Assembly (NCBI GenBank): GCA_002334915.1 | Contig: DDCQ01000047.1 | Location: 1 to 49,565, forward strand | Origin: Porticoccaceae bacterium UBA2002 | Lineage (GTDB): Bacteria; Pseudomonadota; Gammaproteobacteria; Pseudomonadales; Porticoccaceae | DNA length: 49,565 nucleotides | Direction of reading: 5' to 3' | Shown here: positions 8,250 to 19,300 of the stretch, one piece after another | How positions within the stretch are numbered: the first letter of the stretch is position 1 | Layout of the letters: every line of letters starts with the position of its first letter | Notes under the pieces: generated by a model | The model's database searches: none | Told to the model about the DNA's origin: nothing | The model's input: only the letters and a program-made list of their open reading frames with translations | Translations under genes and position numbers: made by a program

Positions 8250-9884
8250 GTGACTCAAAATTCTCTGGCGGAACAGCCAAAGATCAAAGACAGCGGACTG
8301 CTGCGCTCCAGTGGCGTGGTCAGCTTCTTTACCATGCTGTCGCGGTTTATGGGTCTGGCGCGAGATATTATTTTTGCTCGGGTGATTGGCGCTGAGGCAC
8401 TGGCCGATGTGTTTTTTGTGGCCTTTAAAATCCCCAATTTCTTTCGTCGCCTGTTTGCCGAGGGCGCCTTTGCTCAGGCCTTTGTGCCTATTCTTGGCGA
8501 GTACCGTGAAAAGGGCAGTCAGGCAGCCGTCAAGGCGCTGATTGATCGAGTGACTGGCACGCTGGGAATCAGCCTGTTGATCCTAACTTTGATTATTGTC
8601 CTGGCTTCTCCGGTGATGGCCGCTATCTTTGCGCCCAAATGGTTCTTTGATGACTCGGCCAAGTTTGCGGCGACAGCTGATATGTTGCGCATAACGTTTC
8701 CCTATCTACTGTTTATCTCGATGACTGGTGTGGCCGGCGGTATTCTCAATAGCTACGACCGTTTTGCGGTGCCTGCTTTTACCCCTCTGTTGCTTAATGT
8801 CACCCTGATTGCAGCTGCGCTTGTTGCTGCGCCACTGTTTGCAGAGCCTGCCTATGCCCTGGCCTGGGGGGTGTTTATGGCCGGTGTGGTGCAGCTGATG
8901 TTCCAGCTGCCGTTTCTGCATCGCATCCATATGCTGCCAACCCCTAAGGTGGACTGGCAGGACAGCGGAGTGCGCAAGATTTTAACGTTGATGGGGCCGG
9001 CGATTTTTGGTGTCTCTGTCAGTCAAATTAACTTGCTGCTGGATACTATGCTGGCGACATTTTTGCCCACCGGCAGTGTGTCCTGGCTGTACTACTCTGA
9101 CCGTCTGTCAGAATTGCCTCTGGGTGTGTTTGCGGTTGCTATTGCCACGGTGATACTGCCCAACCTATCGCGCCATCATGCGGCTGAATCTAAACAGGCT
9201 TTCTCGGAGACATTGGACTGGGCACTAAAGCTGGTATTGATTATCGCGGTACCTGCGGCTGTGGCTCTGGTGCTGTTGGCAGAGCCGATTCTCGTAACCC
9301 TGTTCTTTTATGGCGATGTTATGACTGCTCGGGATATGTCTATGGCAACATTGAGCCTGCGCGCCTATGCAGTGGGTCTGGTGGCCTTTATGTTGATCAA
9401 GGTGCTGGCTCCTGGATTTTTTGCTCGCCAGGATATGCGTACTCCGGTGAGAATTGGTGTGATTGCCATGGTCTCTAATATGCTGCTAAACCTGCTATTT
9501 GTTTTGCCGTTGCATTTCTACTGGGAGATTGGTCATATGGGGCTGGCGGCTGCAACCTCTGTATCGGCTTTTCTGAATGCCGGGCTGTTATATATTTTTC
9601 TGCGCAAGAATAAGATCTATTCACCCTCTGCCCGATGGCTGCGCTTCTCTGTGAGTTTGCTGTTATCTGTGGTCGCAATGGTTGCCGTGTTGATTCTGCT
9701 GGCTAATCAGTTAAATATTAACGACTCTGTATTCTGGCAGCAGCTGCTCTGGTGGCAGCGGGCTGGCAATATTGTTGCGCTCTGTTCGGCAGGGTTTATG
9801 ACCTATATTGCTTGCCTGTTTATCACTGGATTCAGGGTCGCAGATTTGCGTGGCCCTGCCAAAGCAACTTCATCTGAGAACTAG
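8250..9884 (+). CDS. murJ: Lipid II flippase MurJ
   Basis: A 544-residue polytopic membrane protein of the MOP superfamily, with around fourteen hydrophobic segments. The N-terminus SSGVVSFFTMLSRFMGLARD and IIFARVIGAEALADVFFVAF are diagnostic of MurJ/MviN, as is NFFRRLFAEGAFAQAFVP. It moves lipid II across the inner membrane for peptidoglycan synthesis. It begins with GTG at 8250. The order rpsT (divergent), murJ, ribF, ileS is conserved in gammaproteobacteria. An NtrC-like palindrome lies 34 bp downstream at 9918. Confidence 0.95.
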   Translation: MTQNSLAEQPKIKDSGLLRSSGVVSFFTMLSRFMGLARDIIFARVIGAEALADVFFVAFKIPNFFRRLFAEGAFAQAFVPILGEYREKGSQAAVKALIDRVTGTLGISLLILTLIIVLASPVMAAIFAPKWFFDDSAKFAATADMLRITFPYLLFISMTGVAGGILNSYDRFAVPAFTPLLLNVTLIAAALVAAPLFAEPAYALAWGVFMAGVVQLMFQLPFLHRIHMLPTPKVDWQDSGVRKILTLMGPAIFGVSVSQINLLLDTMLATFLPTGSVSWLYYSDRLSELPLGVFAVAIATVILPNLSRHHAAESKQAFSETLDWALKLVLIIAVPAAVALVLLAEPILVTLFFYGDVMTARDMSMATLSLRAYAVGLVAFMLIKVLAPGFFARQDMRTPVRIGVIAMVSNMLLNLLFVLPLHFYWEIGHMGLAAATSVSAFLNAGLLYIFLRKNKIYSPSARWLRFSVSLLLSVVAMVAVLILLANQLNINDSVFWQQLLWWQRAGNIVALCSAGFMTYIACLFITGFRVADLRGPAKATSSEN

Positions 9885-9917
9885 ATTCAAGGTTGCGTTG
9901 GGCCTGTTTAAATTGTC

Positions 9918-9934
9918 AGCACCAATCTGGTGCT
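9918..9934. promoter_or_regulatory. Perfect NtrC-like palindrome between murJ and ribF
   Basis: AGCACCAATCTGGTGCT is a perfect 7+3+7 inverted repeat. It shares GCACCAATCTGGT with the site at 641-653 upstream of the nitrogen operon. I see no sigma-54 promoter nearby and no T-run. It could instead be a small hairpin at the end of murJ. Confidence 0.4.
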
Positions 9935-10016
9935 ATCCCTTACCTTTGGTCGCTTTGCTAGGTATACTCAGTCCCCTGTGCAGAGAGTAATGCCCTTGGC
10001 TTTAGAACCTAGCAAA

Positions 10017-10961
10017 ATGACCTTTATTCGCGATTTGCAGAGCTTGCAGTCGTTCAATCAGCGATCAGTGGTCACCATTGGTTCATTCGATGGCGTTCAT
10101 CTCGGGCATCAGACGATTCTGAATCAGGTTAAGGCCAGTGCATTGGATCTAGGGTTGCCCTCTGTGGTGATGACTTTTGAACCTCAGCCCCAGGAATTTT
10201 TCTCTGGGGAGAGAGCTCCGGCACGTTTGATGAGGTTGCGGGAAAAGGTCGATGCGCTGCTGGAGTTTGGTGTCGACCAGGTACTCTGTCTGCAGTTTAA
10301 TCGTGCCCTGCGCAATCTAACTGCCAGCGAATTTGTGCGTTCGGTATTAGTAAATGGACTGGGCACTCAGCACCTGATTGTCGGCGATGATTTTCGCTTT
10401 GGCTGTGATCGCAGTGGCGACTTTAAGATGCTGTCTGAAATGGGTGCAACCTGTGATTTTACCGTACAGGATACTGCGACCTTAGAAATTGATGGCGAGC
10501 GTGTCAGCAGCACTTTGGTGCGGCAGAACTTAGAGCAGGGCAACTTTGATCGCGCCAGCCAACTGCTGGGTAAGCCTTTCTCCATCACAGGGCGTGTAGT
10601 TTACGGCCAGCAGCTGGGGCGAGAGCTTGGTTTTCCTACAGCTAATGTGCAGCTCAATCGCTATAGTGCTCCCTTGTCCGGGGTCTATGCTGTTTTGGTG
10701 GACATAGATGGCACTGTCTATCGGGGTGCAGCAAATGTAGGTGTAAGACCGACTGTGGGTGATTTACTGAAGCCCATTTTGGAAGTTCATCTGCTGGACT
10801 TTAAGGGCGATCTCTATGGTCGAAGAATTGAGGTAGAGTTTGTTACCAAGATTCGCAATGAAGAAAAATTTATTTCGCTGGATAAGCTTATCGAGAGCAT
10901 CCAGCGGGATGTTAAACAGATTAGAGCCTGGTTTTCAGGCAACAGTGAGAATATAAATTAA
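10017..10961 (+). CDS. ribF: Bifunctional riboflavin kinase/FMN adenylyltransferase
   Basis: A two-domain enzyme that phosphorylates riboflavin to FMN and adenylylates FMN to FAD. The N-terminal nucleotidyltransferase domain has [16 protein letters not shown] near residues 19-34 and later [13 protein letters not shown]. The C-terminal flavokinase domain has [11 protein letters not shown] and the SGVYAVLV stretch. By homology the start is ATG 10017 ([11 protein letters not shown] aligns with family N-termini). In-frame ATG 9990 has a slightly better ribosome binding site (AGAGAG) and would add nine residues. It is the first gene of the ribF-ileS-lspA-fkpB-ispH operon, and ileS starts 8 bp downstream. 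Confidence 0.95.
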   Translation: MTFIRDLQSLQSFNQRSVVTIGSFDGVHLGHQTILNQVKASALDLGLPSVVMTFEPQPQEFFSGERAPARLMRLREKVDALLEFGVDQVLCLQFNRALRNLTASEFVRSVLVNGLGTQHLIVGDDFRFGCDRSGDFKMLSEMGATCDFTVQDTATLEIDGERVSSTLVRQNLEQGNFDRASQLLGKPFSITGRVVYGQQLGRELGFPTANVQLNRYSAPLSGVYAVLVDIDGTVYRGAANVGVRPTVGDLLKPILEVHLLDFKGDLYGRRIEVEFVTKIRNEEKFISLDKLIESIQRDVKQIRAWFSGNSENIN

Positions 10962-10968
10962 GGCCGAT

Positions 10969-13800
10969 ATGAGCGACCCAATTGACTACAAGGCAACACT
11001 AAACCTGCCCAAAACTGACTTTCCCATGCGCGCCAATCTGGCTCAGCGGGAGCCAGGGATTCTCAAAGAATGGCACGAAACCAATCTCTATCAGCAGATT
11101 AGGGCGGCCCGCGCTGGTCGTGAACAGTATATTCTTCACGATGGTCCTCCCTATGCCAATGGCGATATTCATCTGGGCCATGCGGTTAATAAAACGCTGA
11201 AAGACATTGTGGTTAAGTCGCGCACCATAAGTGGTTACGATGCGCCCTATATTCCCGGATGGGACTGTCATGGGCTGCCCATTGAGCACAATGTTGAAAA
11301 GAAAGTGGGTAAGGCCGGCGTCAAAGTCGACTACTCTACTTTCCGCCAAAAGTGCCGCGACTATGCGATGAAGCAGGTGGAAGGCCAGCGCAAAGACTTT
11401 GTGCGCATCGGCGTGTTTGGTGACTGGGATAGGCCCTATCTGACCATGAACTTTGGGGTTGAGGCGGATATTATTCGCGCTCTGGGCAAGATCGCTGAAA
11501 ATGGCCACCTAGTAAAGGGCTATAAGCCAGTTTACTGGAGTGTAGTCGGTGGCTCTGCTCTGGCGGAAGCCGAGGTGGAGTATCAGGATAAAACCTCGTT
11601 CTCCATCGATGTAGCCTATCCGGTGACTGATGCCACGCAGTTAGAAAAAGCTAGCGTTGCCCTCAGCGGCTTGCCTGGCGAAGGGCAGGTTAATGTTCTG
11701 ATTTGGACCACAACACCCTGGACAATTCCTAGCAGTCAGGCCATTTCTATGGGTGCTGATCTGGAATACAGCTTGGTGCAATGTGCCACTGAGGCAGGGC
11801 CTGTAAGGTTAATTTTCGCTCAGGCATTGCTTGAGTCTGTGATGCGGCGCCTGGAGATTAAAGACTACAGAGTACTGGCTAGCTGCCAGGGTTCGGCACT
11901 GGAAAATCTGGTCGCTGAGCATCCATTCTATCAGCGTGATATCCCTGTATTGCTGGGTGATCATGTGACTACCGATGCCGGTACTGGCTGTGTTCACACT
12001 GCTCCAGATCATGGTATGGAAGATTTTACCGTGGCTGCAGCCTATGGCATTGGTACTCTTAATTATGTGATGGATAACGGTCTGTTCCGCGATGATGTGG
12101 AGCTATTTTCCGGTGAGCATGTATACAAGGTTGAAGAACATATTATTGAGGTGCTGCGCGAGCGAGGCAGCTTGATGGCCTGTGGCAAGTTTGTTCACAG
12201 CTATGCTCATTGCTGGCGTACTAAAACTCCATTGATCTACAGGGCTACACCCCAGTGGTTTATCTCTATGGACAAGAATGGCCTGCTCGATAAGGCCAAA
12301 GCCGCTATTAAGGATGTGGCCTGGCACCCGGAATGGGGTGAGGCGCGCATTGAAGGCATGTTAGATGGCAGTCCGGACTGGTGTGTCTCTCGCCAGCGTA
12401 CCTGGGGTGTGCCCATTGCGCTATTTGTGCATCGTCAGACGGGTGAGCTGCATCCGCGCACCGCCGAAATTATTGAACAGGTTGCCCGGTTGGTCGAGCA
12501 GAGCGGTATTGATGCCTGGTACGATGCTGACCCAGTCGAGTTGTTGGGAGCGGATGCAGAAGATTATCAAAAGGTTACAGATACATTGGATGTCTGGTTT
12601 GACTCTGGTGTTACCCATGCCTCGGTGATAGGCGCTCGAGAAGAGCTGCGCTACCCGGCGGATCTGTATCTTGAGGGTTCTGATCAGCATCGCGGCTGGT
12701 TTCAGTCGTCTCTCAAAACCGCTATCGCCATCAATGGCACCGCCCCTTACAAGGCGGTTCTGACCCACGGTTTTACGGTTGATGAGAATGGTCGCAAGAT
12801 GTCCAAATCGATCGGCAATGTCATTCCGCCGCAGAAGGTGATCAATGAGTTGGGTGCAGATGTGCTGCGGCTGTGGATCGCCAGCGCTGACTTTAGTGCT
12901 GAAATGACGGTGTCTGATGAGATTCTTAAGCGTGCGGGCGAATCCTATCGCCGCATCCGCAATACTGCGCGTTATTTTCTCTCCAATATAGATGGCTTTG
13001 ACCCGGCGCAACATGCGGTTGACCACGCTGAGTTATTGGCGCTGGATCGCTGGGCCATTGACTGTGCTGCCCAGCTGCAGGATGAGATTATTGAGGACTA
13101 CAATAATTTCCAGTTCCACCAGATCTATCAAAAACTGCACAATTTCTGTGTGCGGGATATGGGTGGTTTTTATCTGGATATTATTAAAGACAGAATTTAT
13201 ACCTGCGCCGAAGACAGCCTGCCGCGACGCTCTGCGCAGACGGCCCTGTACCAGATTGCCGAGGCTTTTGTGCGCTGGATTGCACCAATACTCAGCTTTA
13301 CCGCCCATGAGATTTGGGGCCATATGCCAGGTGACCGCAGCAGTTCTGTGTTTGTGGCTGAATGGTATCCACTGCAGCGGCTGGGTGATAGCGAGGTCAT
13401 TAGTAAACAGGACTGGGCAATTATTTTGCAGGCCAAAGAAGCCATCAATAAGGTGATTGAAGATCAGCGCAACCTGGGCAATGTTAAAGGCTCTCTGGAA
13501 GCTGATATACAGGTATTTGCAGATGCAGCTCTGGCAGCGTCTCTTGCCAAGCTGGGGGACGAGTTGCGCTTTGTAACCATTACCTCCAGGGCTAGCCTGT
13601 CTGGTTTGGATGGCAGTAATGGCGCTGAAGACTCTGCAATGGAAGGCTTAAAGGTTTCCTTGCAGCGCTCTGCAGCTGACAAATGTGTGCGCTGCTGGCA
13701 CTTTATAGACGATGTGGGCAGCAATGCCGACCACCCGGAAGTCTGTGGGCGCTGTATCAGTAATATCAGCGGTCAGGCCGAGGCTCGACTCTATGCCTAG
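10969..13800 (+). CDS. ileS: Isoleucine--tRNA ligase
   Basis: A 943-residue class I aminoacyl-tRNA synthetase of bacterial length. HLGH at residues 68-71 and KMSKS at 610-614 form the ATP site. The editing (CP1) domain contains [12 protein letters not shown] and the [12 protein letters not shown] motif. The C-terminus carries a zinc-finger pair (CVRCWHF and CGRCI), as in eubacterial-type IleRS. It charges tRNA-Ile and hydrolyses misactivated valine. No T-box is visible upstream. Its stop codon overlaps the lspA start by 8 bp. Confidence 0.97.
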   Translation: MSDPIDYKATLNLPKTDFPMRANLAQREPGILKEWHETNLYQQIRAARAGREQYILHDGPPYANGDIHLGHAVNKTLKDIVVKSRTISGYDAPYIPGWDCHGLPIEHNVEKKVGKAGVKVDYSTFRQKCRDYAMKQVEGQRKDFVRIGVFGDWDRPYLTMNFGVEADIIRALGKIAENGHLVKGYKPVYWSVVGGSALAEAEVEYQDKTSFSIDVAYPVTDATQLEKASVALSGLPGEGQVNVLIWTTTPWTIPSSQAISMGADLEYSLVQCATEAGPVRLIFAQALLESVMRRLEIKDYRVLASCQGSALENLVAEHPFYQRDIPVLLGDHVTTDAGTGCVHTAPDHGMEDFTVAAAYGIGTLNYVMDNGLFRDDVELFSGEHVYKVEEHIIEVLRERGSLMACGKFVHSYAHCWRTKTPLIYRATPQWFISMDKNGLLDKAKAAIKDVAWHPEWGEARIEGMLDGSPDWCVSRQRTWGVPIALFVHRQTGELHPRTAEIIEQVARLVEQSGIDAWYDADPVELLGADAEDYQKVTDTLDVWFDSGVTHASVIGAREELRYPADLYLEGSDQHRGWFQSSLKTAIAINGTAPYKAVLTHGFTVDENGRKMSKSIGNVIPPQKVINELGADVLRLWIASADFSAEMTVSDEILKRAGESYRRIRNTARYFLSNIDGFDPAQHAVDHAELLALDRWAIDCAAQLQDEIIEDYNNFQFHQIYQKLHNFCVRDMGGFYLDIIKDRIYTCAEDSLPRRSAQTALYQIAEAFVRWIAPILSFTAHEIWGHMPGDRSSSVFVAEWYPLQRLGDSEVISKQDWAIILQAKEAINKVIEDQRNLGNVKGSLEADIQVFADAALAASLAKLGDELRFVTITSRASLSGLDGSNGAEDSAMEGLKVSLQRSAADKCVRCWHFIDDVGSNADHPEVCGRCISNISGQAEARLYA

Positions 13801-14296
13801 GTTGCAGCCGACTACATTATTCTGGTTCGCTGTGGCCGCCACGGTGCTGCTCTCAGATCAGTACAGCAAGCTGTGGATTATGGAGCGCTATGCCTATGGT
13901 GAGGGCGAGTTATTTACTGGCTTTTTCAATTTGGTTCGCGCCCACAATTATGGCGCTGCATTTAGTTTTTTAAGTGATGCTGGCGGCTGGCAGCGCTGGG
14001 CCTTTAGCCTGTTGGCTGCGGTAATCAGTGTGGTGATTGCTGTTTGGATTGCCCGGCTACCTGTGCAGCGCAAACTTGAGGGTCTGGCCCTGGCACTGAT
14101 TTTAGGGGGTGCGCTGGGTAATCTGTACGACCGTTTAACCCTGGGTTATGTAGTCGACTTTTTAGATTTTCACTGGTCAGGGCGTCATTTTCCTGCATTT
14201 AATATTGCCGATAGCGGCATTTCGGTAGGTGCGGTACTGTTAATTTTGGATGGTTTTATTAATAAGCCAGACAGCCAAACCACAGACAAAGATTAA
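13793..14296 (+). CDS. lspA: Lipoprotein signal peptidase (signal peptidase II)
   Basis: A 167-residue inner-membrane aspartic protease that removes signal peptides from lipoproteins. It has four hydrophobic segments, starting at [20 protein letters not shown]. The catalytic aspartates are in YVVDFLDF (Asp122) and FNIADSGI (Asp140), 18 residues apart as in E. coli. I chose ATG 13793, inside the last codons of ileS, over a longer in-frame GTG at 13712 that would add 27 residues read from the ileS coding strand. The overlap implies translational coupling. Confidence 0.95.
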   Translation: MPRLQPTTLFWFAVAATVLLSDQYSKLWIMERYAYGEGELFTGFFNLVRAHNYGAAFSFLSDAGGWQRWAFSLLAAVISVVIAVWIARLPVQRKLEGLALALILGGALGNLYDRLTLGYVVDFLDFHWSGRHFPAFNIADSGISVGAVLLILDGFINKPDSQTTDKD

Positions 14297-14306
14297 GCAA
14301 GTGACT

Positions 14307-14747
14307 ATGAGTTTACCTATTGATACAGGCACCAGCGTAACCCTGCATTTTTCCCTGGCACTGGAAGACGGCTACATGGTGGATTCCAATTTTGAGGGCA
14401 ATCCGGCTACCTTTACGGTTGGCGATGGCAATCTGTTGCCTGGCTTTGAAGCTGTGTTAATGGGCCTGGTCGACGGTGACGAGCGCGAGTTTACTATAGC
14501 GCCACAAAATGCCTTTGGTCAGCATAATCCGGAAAATGTGCAGGCAGTTGAGCGCGGCAATTTTAGCGAAGATGAGCTTGAGGTTGGTGCCATGTATTCT
14601 TTCCAGAACGGTGACGGTGAGTTGCCCGGTGTGATCGTGGAGCTGGGAGATAAAGAAATTATGGTGGATTTTAATCATCCTCTGGCGGGGCAGAATATTC
14701 TCTTTAAGGTGAATATTATCAGCGTATCGCCACAGCAGGTTCACTGA
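14307..14747 (+). CDS. fkpB: FKBP-type peptidyl-prolyl isomerase, SlpA/FkpB type
   Basis: A 146-residue cytoplasmic isomerase/chaperone. The FKBP half-motifs [32 protein letters not shown] and [15 protein letters not shown] flank an inserted IF (insert-in-flap) domain ending in [16 protein letters not shown]. That is the SlyD/SlpA layout. It lacks the histidine-rich metal-binding tail of SlyD, so SlpA/FkpB fits better. It lies 10 bp after lspA, and its stop codon shares a base with the ispH start. This matches the lspA-fkpB-ispH order of E. coli. Confidence 0.92.
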   Translation: MSLPIDTGTSVTLHFSLALEDGYMVDSNFEGNPATFTVGDGNLLPGFEAVLMGLVDGDEREFTIAPQNAFGQHNPENVQAVERGNFSEDELEVGAMYSFQNGDGELPGVIVELGDKEIMVDFNHPLAGQNILFKVNIISVSPQQVH

Positions 14748-15682
14748 TGGATATCAAACTGGCCAACCCCCGGGGCTTCTGTGCCGGTGTAGATCGCGCT
14801 ATCGATATTGTTGATCGAGCGCTGGATATGTTTGGCGCGCCAATCTATGTGCGCCACGAGGTGGTGCACAATAAGTTTGTTGTGGATAAGCTGCGCAATC
14901 GCGGTGCGATATTTGTCGATGAGCTGGATGAAATTCCCGATGATGTGATTGTTATCTTCAGCGCCCACGGAGTCTCTCAGGCGGTGCAAAAGGAAGCCTC
15001 TGAACGCAATTTAAAGGTGTTTGATGCCACCTGTCCGCTGGTTACCAAGGTACATATCGAGGTAACGAAATACTCTGGTGACGGCATGGAGTGCGTTTTG
15101 ATCGGCCACGCCGGACACCCGGAAGTTGAGGGCACCATGGGTCAGTATGATCAGTCTACGGGCGGCAAAATCTATCTGGTGGAGAATGAAGCCGATGTGC
15201 TCGACCTGGAAGTTAACAACCCCGAAAACCTGGCATTTGTTACCCAAACGACCCTATCTATGGATGACACTGCACTGGTGATTGATGCACTGCGTAAAAA
15301 GTTTCCACAGATTCGTGGCCCGCGCAAAGATGATATCTGTTACGCCACCCAGAACAGACAGGATGCGGTGAAGCAGCTGGCCATTGAATCTGATTTGGTG
15401 CTAGTGGTGGGTTCTGCAGCAAGTTCTAATTCCAATCGCCTGCGGGAGCTGGCAGAGCGCTGTGGTTGCGAGGCTCATCTAATTGATGGCCCTCAGGATA
15501 TTCAGCCTGCCTGGTTGCAGAATACTAGCTCGATTGGCCTGACCGCTGGCGCTTCCGCGCCTGAGGTGTTGGTTCAGGATGTGATCAGCCGCCTGGTTGA
15601 GCTGGGTGCAAAAGCGCCCCGCGAGCTGGATGGTGTGGAGGAGAATATTAGTTTCTCTCTGCCAAAAGAGCTGCGCTCCTAG
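14747..15682 (+). CDS. ispH: 4-hydroxy-3-methylbut-2-enyl diphosphate reductase
   Basis: A 311-residue iron-sulphur enzyme that carries out the last step of the MEP isoprenoid pathway, making IPP and DMAPP. The three cluster cysteines are visible in [12 protein letters not shown] (Cys12), [11 protein letters not shown] and [17 protein letters not shown] and HAGHPEVEG supply the active-site histidines. The start ATG overlaps the fkpB stop by one base. It is the last gene of its operon and converges with pgi after an 11-bp gap. Confidence 0.97.
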   Translation: MDIKLANPRGFCAGVDRAIDIVDRALDMFGAPIYVRHEVVHNKFVVDKLRNRGAIFVDELDEIPDDVIVIFSAHGVSQAVQKEASERNLKVFDATCPLVTKVHIEVTKYSGDGMECVLIGHAGHPEVEGTMGQYDQSTGGKIYLVENEADVLDLEVNNPENLAFVTQTTLSMDDTALVIDALRKKFPQIRGPRKDDICYATQNRQDAVKQLAIESDLVLVVGSAASSNSNRLRELAERCGCEAHLIDGPQDIQPAWLQNTSSIGLTAGASAPEVLVQDVISRLVELGAKAPRELDGVEENISFSLPKELRS

Positions 15683-15693
15683 GTTCCCAAGCT

Positions 15694-17289
15694 CTATTCC
15701 ATACTGCCAATCTGGGCAAATAAGGCTTTGGTGGAGGGGTCAAATTCGGCTTTCTCGCTGTTCTCTGCCAGCAATTCATTGGCCATCTTCTTACCCAGTT
15801 CCACGCCCCACTGGTCAAAGGAATTAATATTCCAGATGCTGCCCTGAACAAATACTTTGTGTTCATAGAGAGCAATCAGGGCACCAAAGTTTTTGGGTGA
15901 CAGTTGCTTTAACAACAGCGTATTGGAGGGTTTGTTGCCGGCATAAAATCTATGTTGTTGTCCTTCAGGGGCAGCCTGTCCGGTCATTAGAGCGGAGGAC
16001 TGGGCCAGCATATTGCCCAGCAGCACCCGGTGGTGCTCCTCATTGCTCAGGTTATCTTTGGCCGCTGCAATAAAGTCGATTGGCACGGTTCTGGTGCCCT
16101 GATGCAGCAGCTGGAAAAATGCGTGCTGGCCATTGGTGCCAGTCTGTCCCCAGAGAATAGCGCCAGTATCATAATCCACTGGTTCTCCGCTGAGATTGGT
16201 GGCCTTGCCATTGCTTTCCATATCCAGCTGCTGAAGATAGGAGGGCAGAAGTAACAGGCGTTCGCAATAGGGTATAACCGCTGTGGTTTCCAGTTTAAGG
16301 AAATTGCTGTACCAGATGCCCAGCAGCGCCATAATTACCGGCATATTGCTCTCTAGTGGTGCCTGTTGAAAATGATTATCCATTTCCCGTGCACCAATTA
16401 GCATCTGTTCAAATTGTTCAAAGCCGATAGAGATAGCAATCGACAGTCCAATGCTGGACCACAGGGAATAGCGCCCTCCAACCCATTCGGCAAACTCCAG
16501 AATCTGATCTTCGGGAATGCCATAGGCTATAGCATTGTCTGGGTTGGCAGTTAGGCCAACAAAATGACTGCTGTTCTGGGCATTGTCCAGACCCAGTGTC
16601 TGTTTAAACCAATGGATGGCTGTTTTGGCATTTAGCAGTGTTTCCTGGGTGGTAAAGGTCTTGCTGGCCAGCGCAACCAATGTGGTTTCCGGGTTGAGCT
16701 TTTTTAAGGTGGTTAATATTTGGGCGCCATCTACATTGGAGATAAAGTGCAGATTAATATCTGGGTGGGAGTACTCTTCCAGAGCGGCGCAGGCCAGCTT
16801 GGGGCCCAGATCAGATCCGCCGATGCCAATATTGACAACATCAGTAATGGCTTTGCCAGTGCTGCCCAGCCATTGTCCGGCACGAATTTTGTCGCTGGCT
16901 GCTTTCACTGCCTGCAGTTGCTGCTTTACCTGGGTTACTCGCTCTCTGGCCTCGTCGCTGCTGGCATCTTGTGGCTCAGCGCGCAGAGCGGCGTGCAATA
17001 CGGCGCGGTTCTCGGTGCTGTTAATGGGTTCGCCCGCGAACATGGCGGCACGGTGACTCTGCAGCGGAGATTGCTCGGCTAAATTGAGCAGCTCTGACCA
17101 GACTTTATCAGTCACCAGATGCTTGGAAAAATCCAAAAACAACTCACCACTGCTAACAGAGAGTTTGTCGGCACGCTGAGAGTCTGCCGCAAATAAGTCA
17201 GTGATACGAACCTCGAGGGCAGTATCAGCCTCTGATGTGAGATTGGACCAGGCTGCGGTGGCAGTGGGACTGTAGGTTTTGCTGTTCAT
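15694..17289 (-). CDS. pgi: Glucose-6-phosphate isomerase
   Basis: A 531-residue enzyme interconverting glucose-6-phosphate and fructose-6-phosphate. The family signatures are present: VVNIGIGGSDLGP, GRYSLWSSIGLS and GTNGQHAFFQLLHQG. I chose ATG 17289 because MNSKTYSPTATAAW aligns with the E. coli N-terminus. The frame is open to an ATG at 17364, which would add 25 residues. It is divergent from edd, and a HexR-like operator lies at 17375-17389 in the gap. With the neighbouring genes it can feed fructose-6-phosphate into the Entner-Doudoroff route. Confidence 0.95.
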   Translation of the reverse strand: MNSKTYSPTATAAWSNLTSEADTALEVRITDLFAADSQRADKLSVSSGELFLDFSKHLVTDKVWSELLNLAEQSPLQSHRAAMFAGEPINSTENRAVLHAALRAEPQDASSDEARERVTQVKQQLQAVKAASDKIRAGQWLGSTGKAITDVVNIGIGGSDLGPKLACAALEEYSHPDINLHFISNVDGAQILTTLKKLNPETTLVALASKTFTTQETLLNAKTAIHWFKQTLGLDNAQNSSHFVGLTANPDNAIAYGIPEDQILEFAEWVGGRYSLWSSIGLSIAISIGFEQFEQMLIGAREMDNHFQQAPLESNMPVIMALLGIWYSNFLKLETTAVIPYCERLLLLPSYLQQLDMESNGKATNLSGEPVDYDTGAILWGQTGTNGQHAFFQLLHQGTRTVPIDFIAAAKDNLSNEEHHRVLLGNMLAQSSALMTGQAAPEGQQHRFYAGNKPSNTLLLKQLSPKNFGALIALYEHKVFVQGSIWNINSFDQWGVELGKKMANELLAENSEKAEFDPSTKALFAQIGSME

Positions 17290-17374
17290 TTTTTGCTCTA
17301 TTTCCTGTTTGAGACTGCTGATTAAAGGCGTAAAATCACCACCGGCGATAAACGCTGCTGTCATCGAGATTATT

Positions 17375-17389
17375 CGTAATAAAATTACA
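17375..17389. promoter_or_regulatory. HexR-like operator, pgi side
   Basis: CGTAATAAAATTACA matches the gammaproteobacterial HexR pattern TGTARTNNNAYTACA at all positions but the first. It lies 86 bp upstream of the chosen pgi start. Confidence 0.65.
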
Positions 17390-17427
17390 TTTATTTCCAG
17401 TATAACGGATTAAGCATGGTTAATTTA

Positions 17428-17442
17428 TGTAATTTTGTTACA
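17428..17442. promoter_or_regulatory. HexR-like operator, edd side
   Basis: TGTAATTTTGTTACA fits the HexR pattern with one half-site change (GTTACA for ATTACA). It ends 29 bp before the edd start codon. A near-identical 15-mer occurs at 25791 beside hexR. Confidence 0.7.
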
Positions 17443-17470
17443 ATTAGCCCAACATCAATTCGGAGCCATT

Positions 17471-19297
17471 ATGGGCCAGATTAACCCTCAAATAGCCGCT
17501 GTTACGCAGCGCATTATAGAGCGCAGCGCTTCATTGCGCGCTGATTATTTACGTCAGATTGCAGACGACTATAACAATCGTCCCGAGCGTGGAAAGCTAA
17601 GTTGCGGCAATCTAGCTCACGGTTTTGCCGCCTGTGGTGAAGAGGACAAAAATAGCCTGCGGATGATGGAGTCCGGCAATATGGCTATTGTCACCTCCTA
17701 CAACGACATGCTGTCGGCTCACCAGCCCTATGCCACCTACCCGGACCAGCTTAAGCAGGCAATGCGCGATATTGGCTGCACGGCACAGGTTGCCGGTGGC
17801 GTTCCCGCTATGTGTGACGGTGTGACCCAGGGACAGGATGGTATGGAGCTGAGTCTGCTCAGTCGCGATCTAATTGCCCAGTGCACGGCCATGTCACTGT
17901 CTCACCAGATGTTTGATGGTGTTTTGGCTCTGGGTATCTGTGACAAAATTGTTCCGGGTCTGATTATGGGTGTGCTGAGCTTCGGCTATCTGCCAGCACT
18001 CTTTGTGCCTGCAGGTCCTATGGAATCTGGTCTGCCCAATAAAGAGAAGCAGCGCATTCGCCAGCTGTATGCCGAGGGCAAGATTGGGCGTGATGAGTTA
18101 TTGCAGGCAGAGTTAGCGTCTTACCACAGTGCTGGCACCTGTACTTTTTACGGCACGGCCAACAGTAACCAAATGGTGCTTGAGGCTATGGGTTTGCAAA
18201 TGCCTGGCAGTTCTTTTGTTAATCCGGAAAACCCCCTGCGCAAAAAACTGACCACTGAGGCTGGGTATCAGTTGGCCCGCATTACAGCTCTGGGCAATGA
18301 TTACAGGCCGGTGGGTGAGATTGTCGATGAGCGCGCCATAGTTAATGGCACAGTTGCGCTGCTGGCCTCCGGTGGTTCTACCAATCACAGCATGCATCTG
18401 GTGGCCATTGCGAGATCGGCCGGCATTATCCTTAACTGGGATGATATCTCTGATCTATCTGCTGCTGTGCCGCTGCTGGCCAGGGTATATCCCAATGGTC
18501 AGGCCGATGTAAATCACTTCCATGCAGCTGGTGGCACTAGCTGTATGTTCCGTCAACTTTTGGATGCGGGCTATATGCACCCAGATGCCAAAACTTCCTG
18601 GGGCACTACTTTTTCCGATTTTACCCAGGAGCCAAAGTTAAATGACGACAATAAGGTTGTCTGGCAGGAGTCTCCGCTGGTGCCGCTGGATACAGATGTT
18701 CTGACCACGGTTGATAAACCATTTTCTGATGAGGGCGGTCTGCGCTTGATGAGTGGCAACCTGGGTCGCGGTATGATCAAGGTGTCTGCAGTGGCGCTTG
18801 AGAATCAAATTGTTGAAGCACCAGCCGTGGTTATTGATGCCCAGGACGATCTGGAGCCACTGTTTAAGTCTGGTTCACTGGATAGAGACTGTGTTGTTGT
18901 GGTGCGCTACCAGGGGCCCAAGGCACTGGGAATGCCTGAGTTACACAAGCTGACACCATTCCTGGGTACATTGCAGGACCGTGGCCACAGTGTTGCCCTG
19001 GTGACAGATGGTCGTATGTCGGGAGCCTCAGGCAAGGTGCCTGCGGCCATCCATCTGGTTCCAGAAGCTGCTGAGGGCGGTATTCTCAGCAAAATTCAGG
19101 ATGGCGACATTATCCGCGTCAATGCAGTCACTGGTGAGCTGATGTTTATGGGTGATGCAGCTGAGCTCGAAGCGCGCGAGGCTGTGCCGCAGTCTGATGC
19201 GGGCCAGCGCGGCTGCGGTCGCGAGCTGTTTGCGGTTAATCGCAATAATATTAGCGATGCAGAGCAGGGCGCCTCCTACCTGTTTGGTGGAGCATAA
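17471..19297 (+). CDS. edd: Phosphogluconate dehydratase (Entner-Doudoroff)
   Basis: A 608-residue iron-sulphur dehydratase of the IlvD/Edd family, turning 6-phosphogluconate into [23 protein letters not shown] and [13 protein letters not shown] are Edd-type signatures. Further motifs are [29 protein letters not shown] and [20 protein letters not shown] 17471 follows a GGAG site and aligns with known Edd N-termini ([16 protein letters not shown]); the frame is open to a TTG at 17435. It is first in the edd-glk-eda-zwf-pgl operon and has a HexR-like operator upstream. The glk gene starts 3 bp after its stop. Confidence 0.96.
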   Translation: MGQINPQIAAVTQRIIERSASLRADYLRQIADDYNNRPERGKLSCGNLAHGFAACGEEDKNSLRMMESGNMAIVTSYNDMLSAHQPYATYPDQLKQAMRDIGCTAQVAGGVPAMCDGVTQGQDGMELSLLSRDLIAQCTAMSLSHQMFDGVLALGICDKIVPGLIMGVLSFGYLPALFVPAGPMESGLPNKEKQRIRQLYAEGKIGRDELLQAELASYHSAGTCTFYGTANSNQMVLEAMGLQMPGSSFVNPENPLRKKLTTEAGYQLARITALGNDYRPVGEIVDERAIVNGTVALLASGGSTNHSMHLVAIARSAGIILNWDDISDLSAAVPLLARVYPNGQADVNHFHAAGGTSCMFRQLLDAGYMHPDAKTSWGTTFSDFTQEPKLNDDNKVVWQESPLVPLDTDVLTTVDKPFSDEGGLRLMSGNLGRGMIKVSAVALENQIVEAPAVVIDAQDDLEPLFKSGSLDRDCVVVVRYQGPKALGMPELHKLTPFLGTLQDRGHSVALVTDGRMSGASGKVPAAIHLVPEAAEGGILSKIQDGDIIRVNAVTGELMFMGDAAELEAREAVPQSDAGQRGCGRELFAVNRNNISDAEQGASYLFGGA

Positions 19298-19300
19298 GCT

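Noticed and set aside
13712..13792. Longer lspA start at GTG 13712
   Set aside because: The extra 27 residues are hydrophilic and lie wholly within ileS; ATG 13793 begins just before the first membrane segment.
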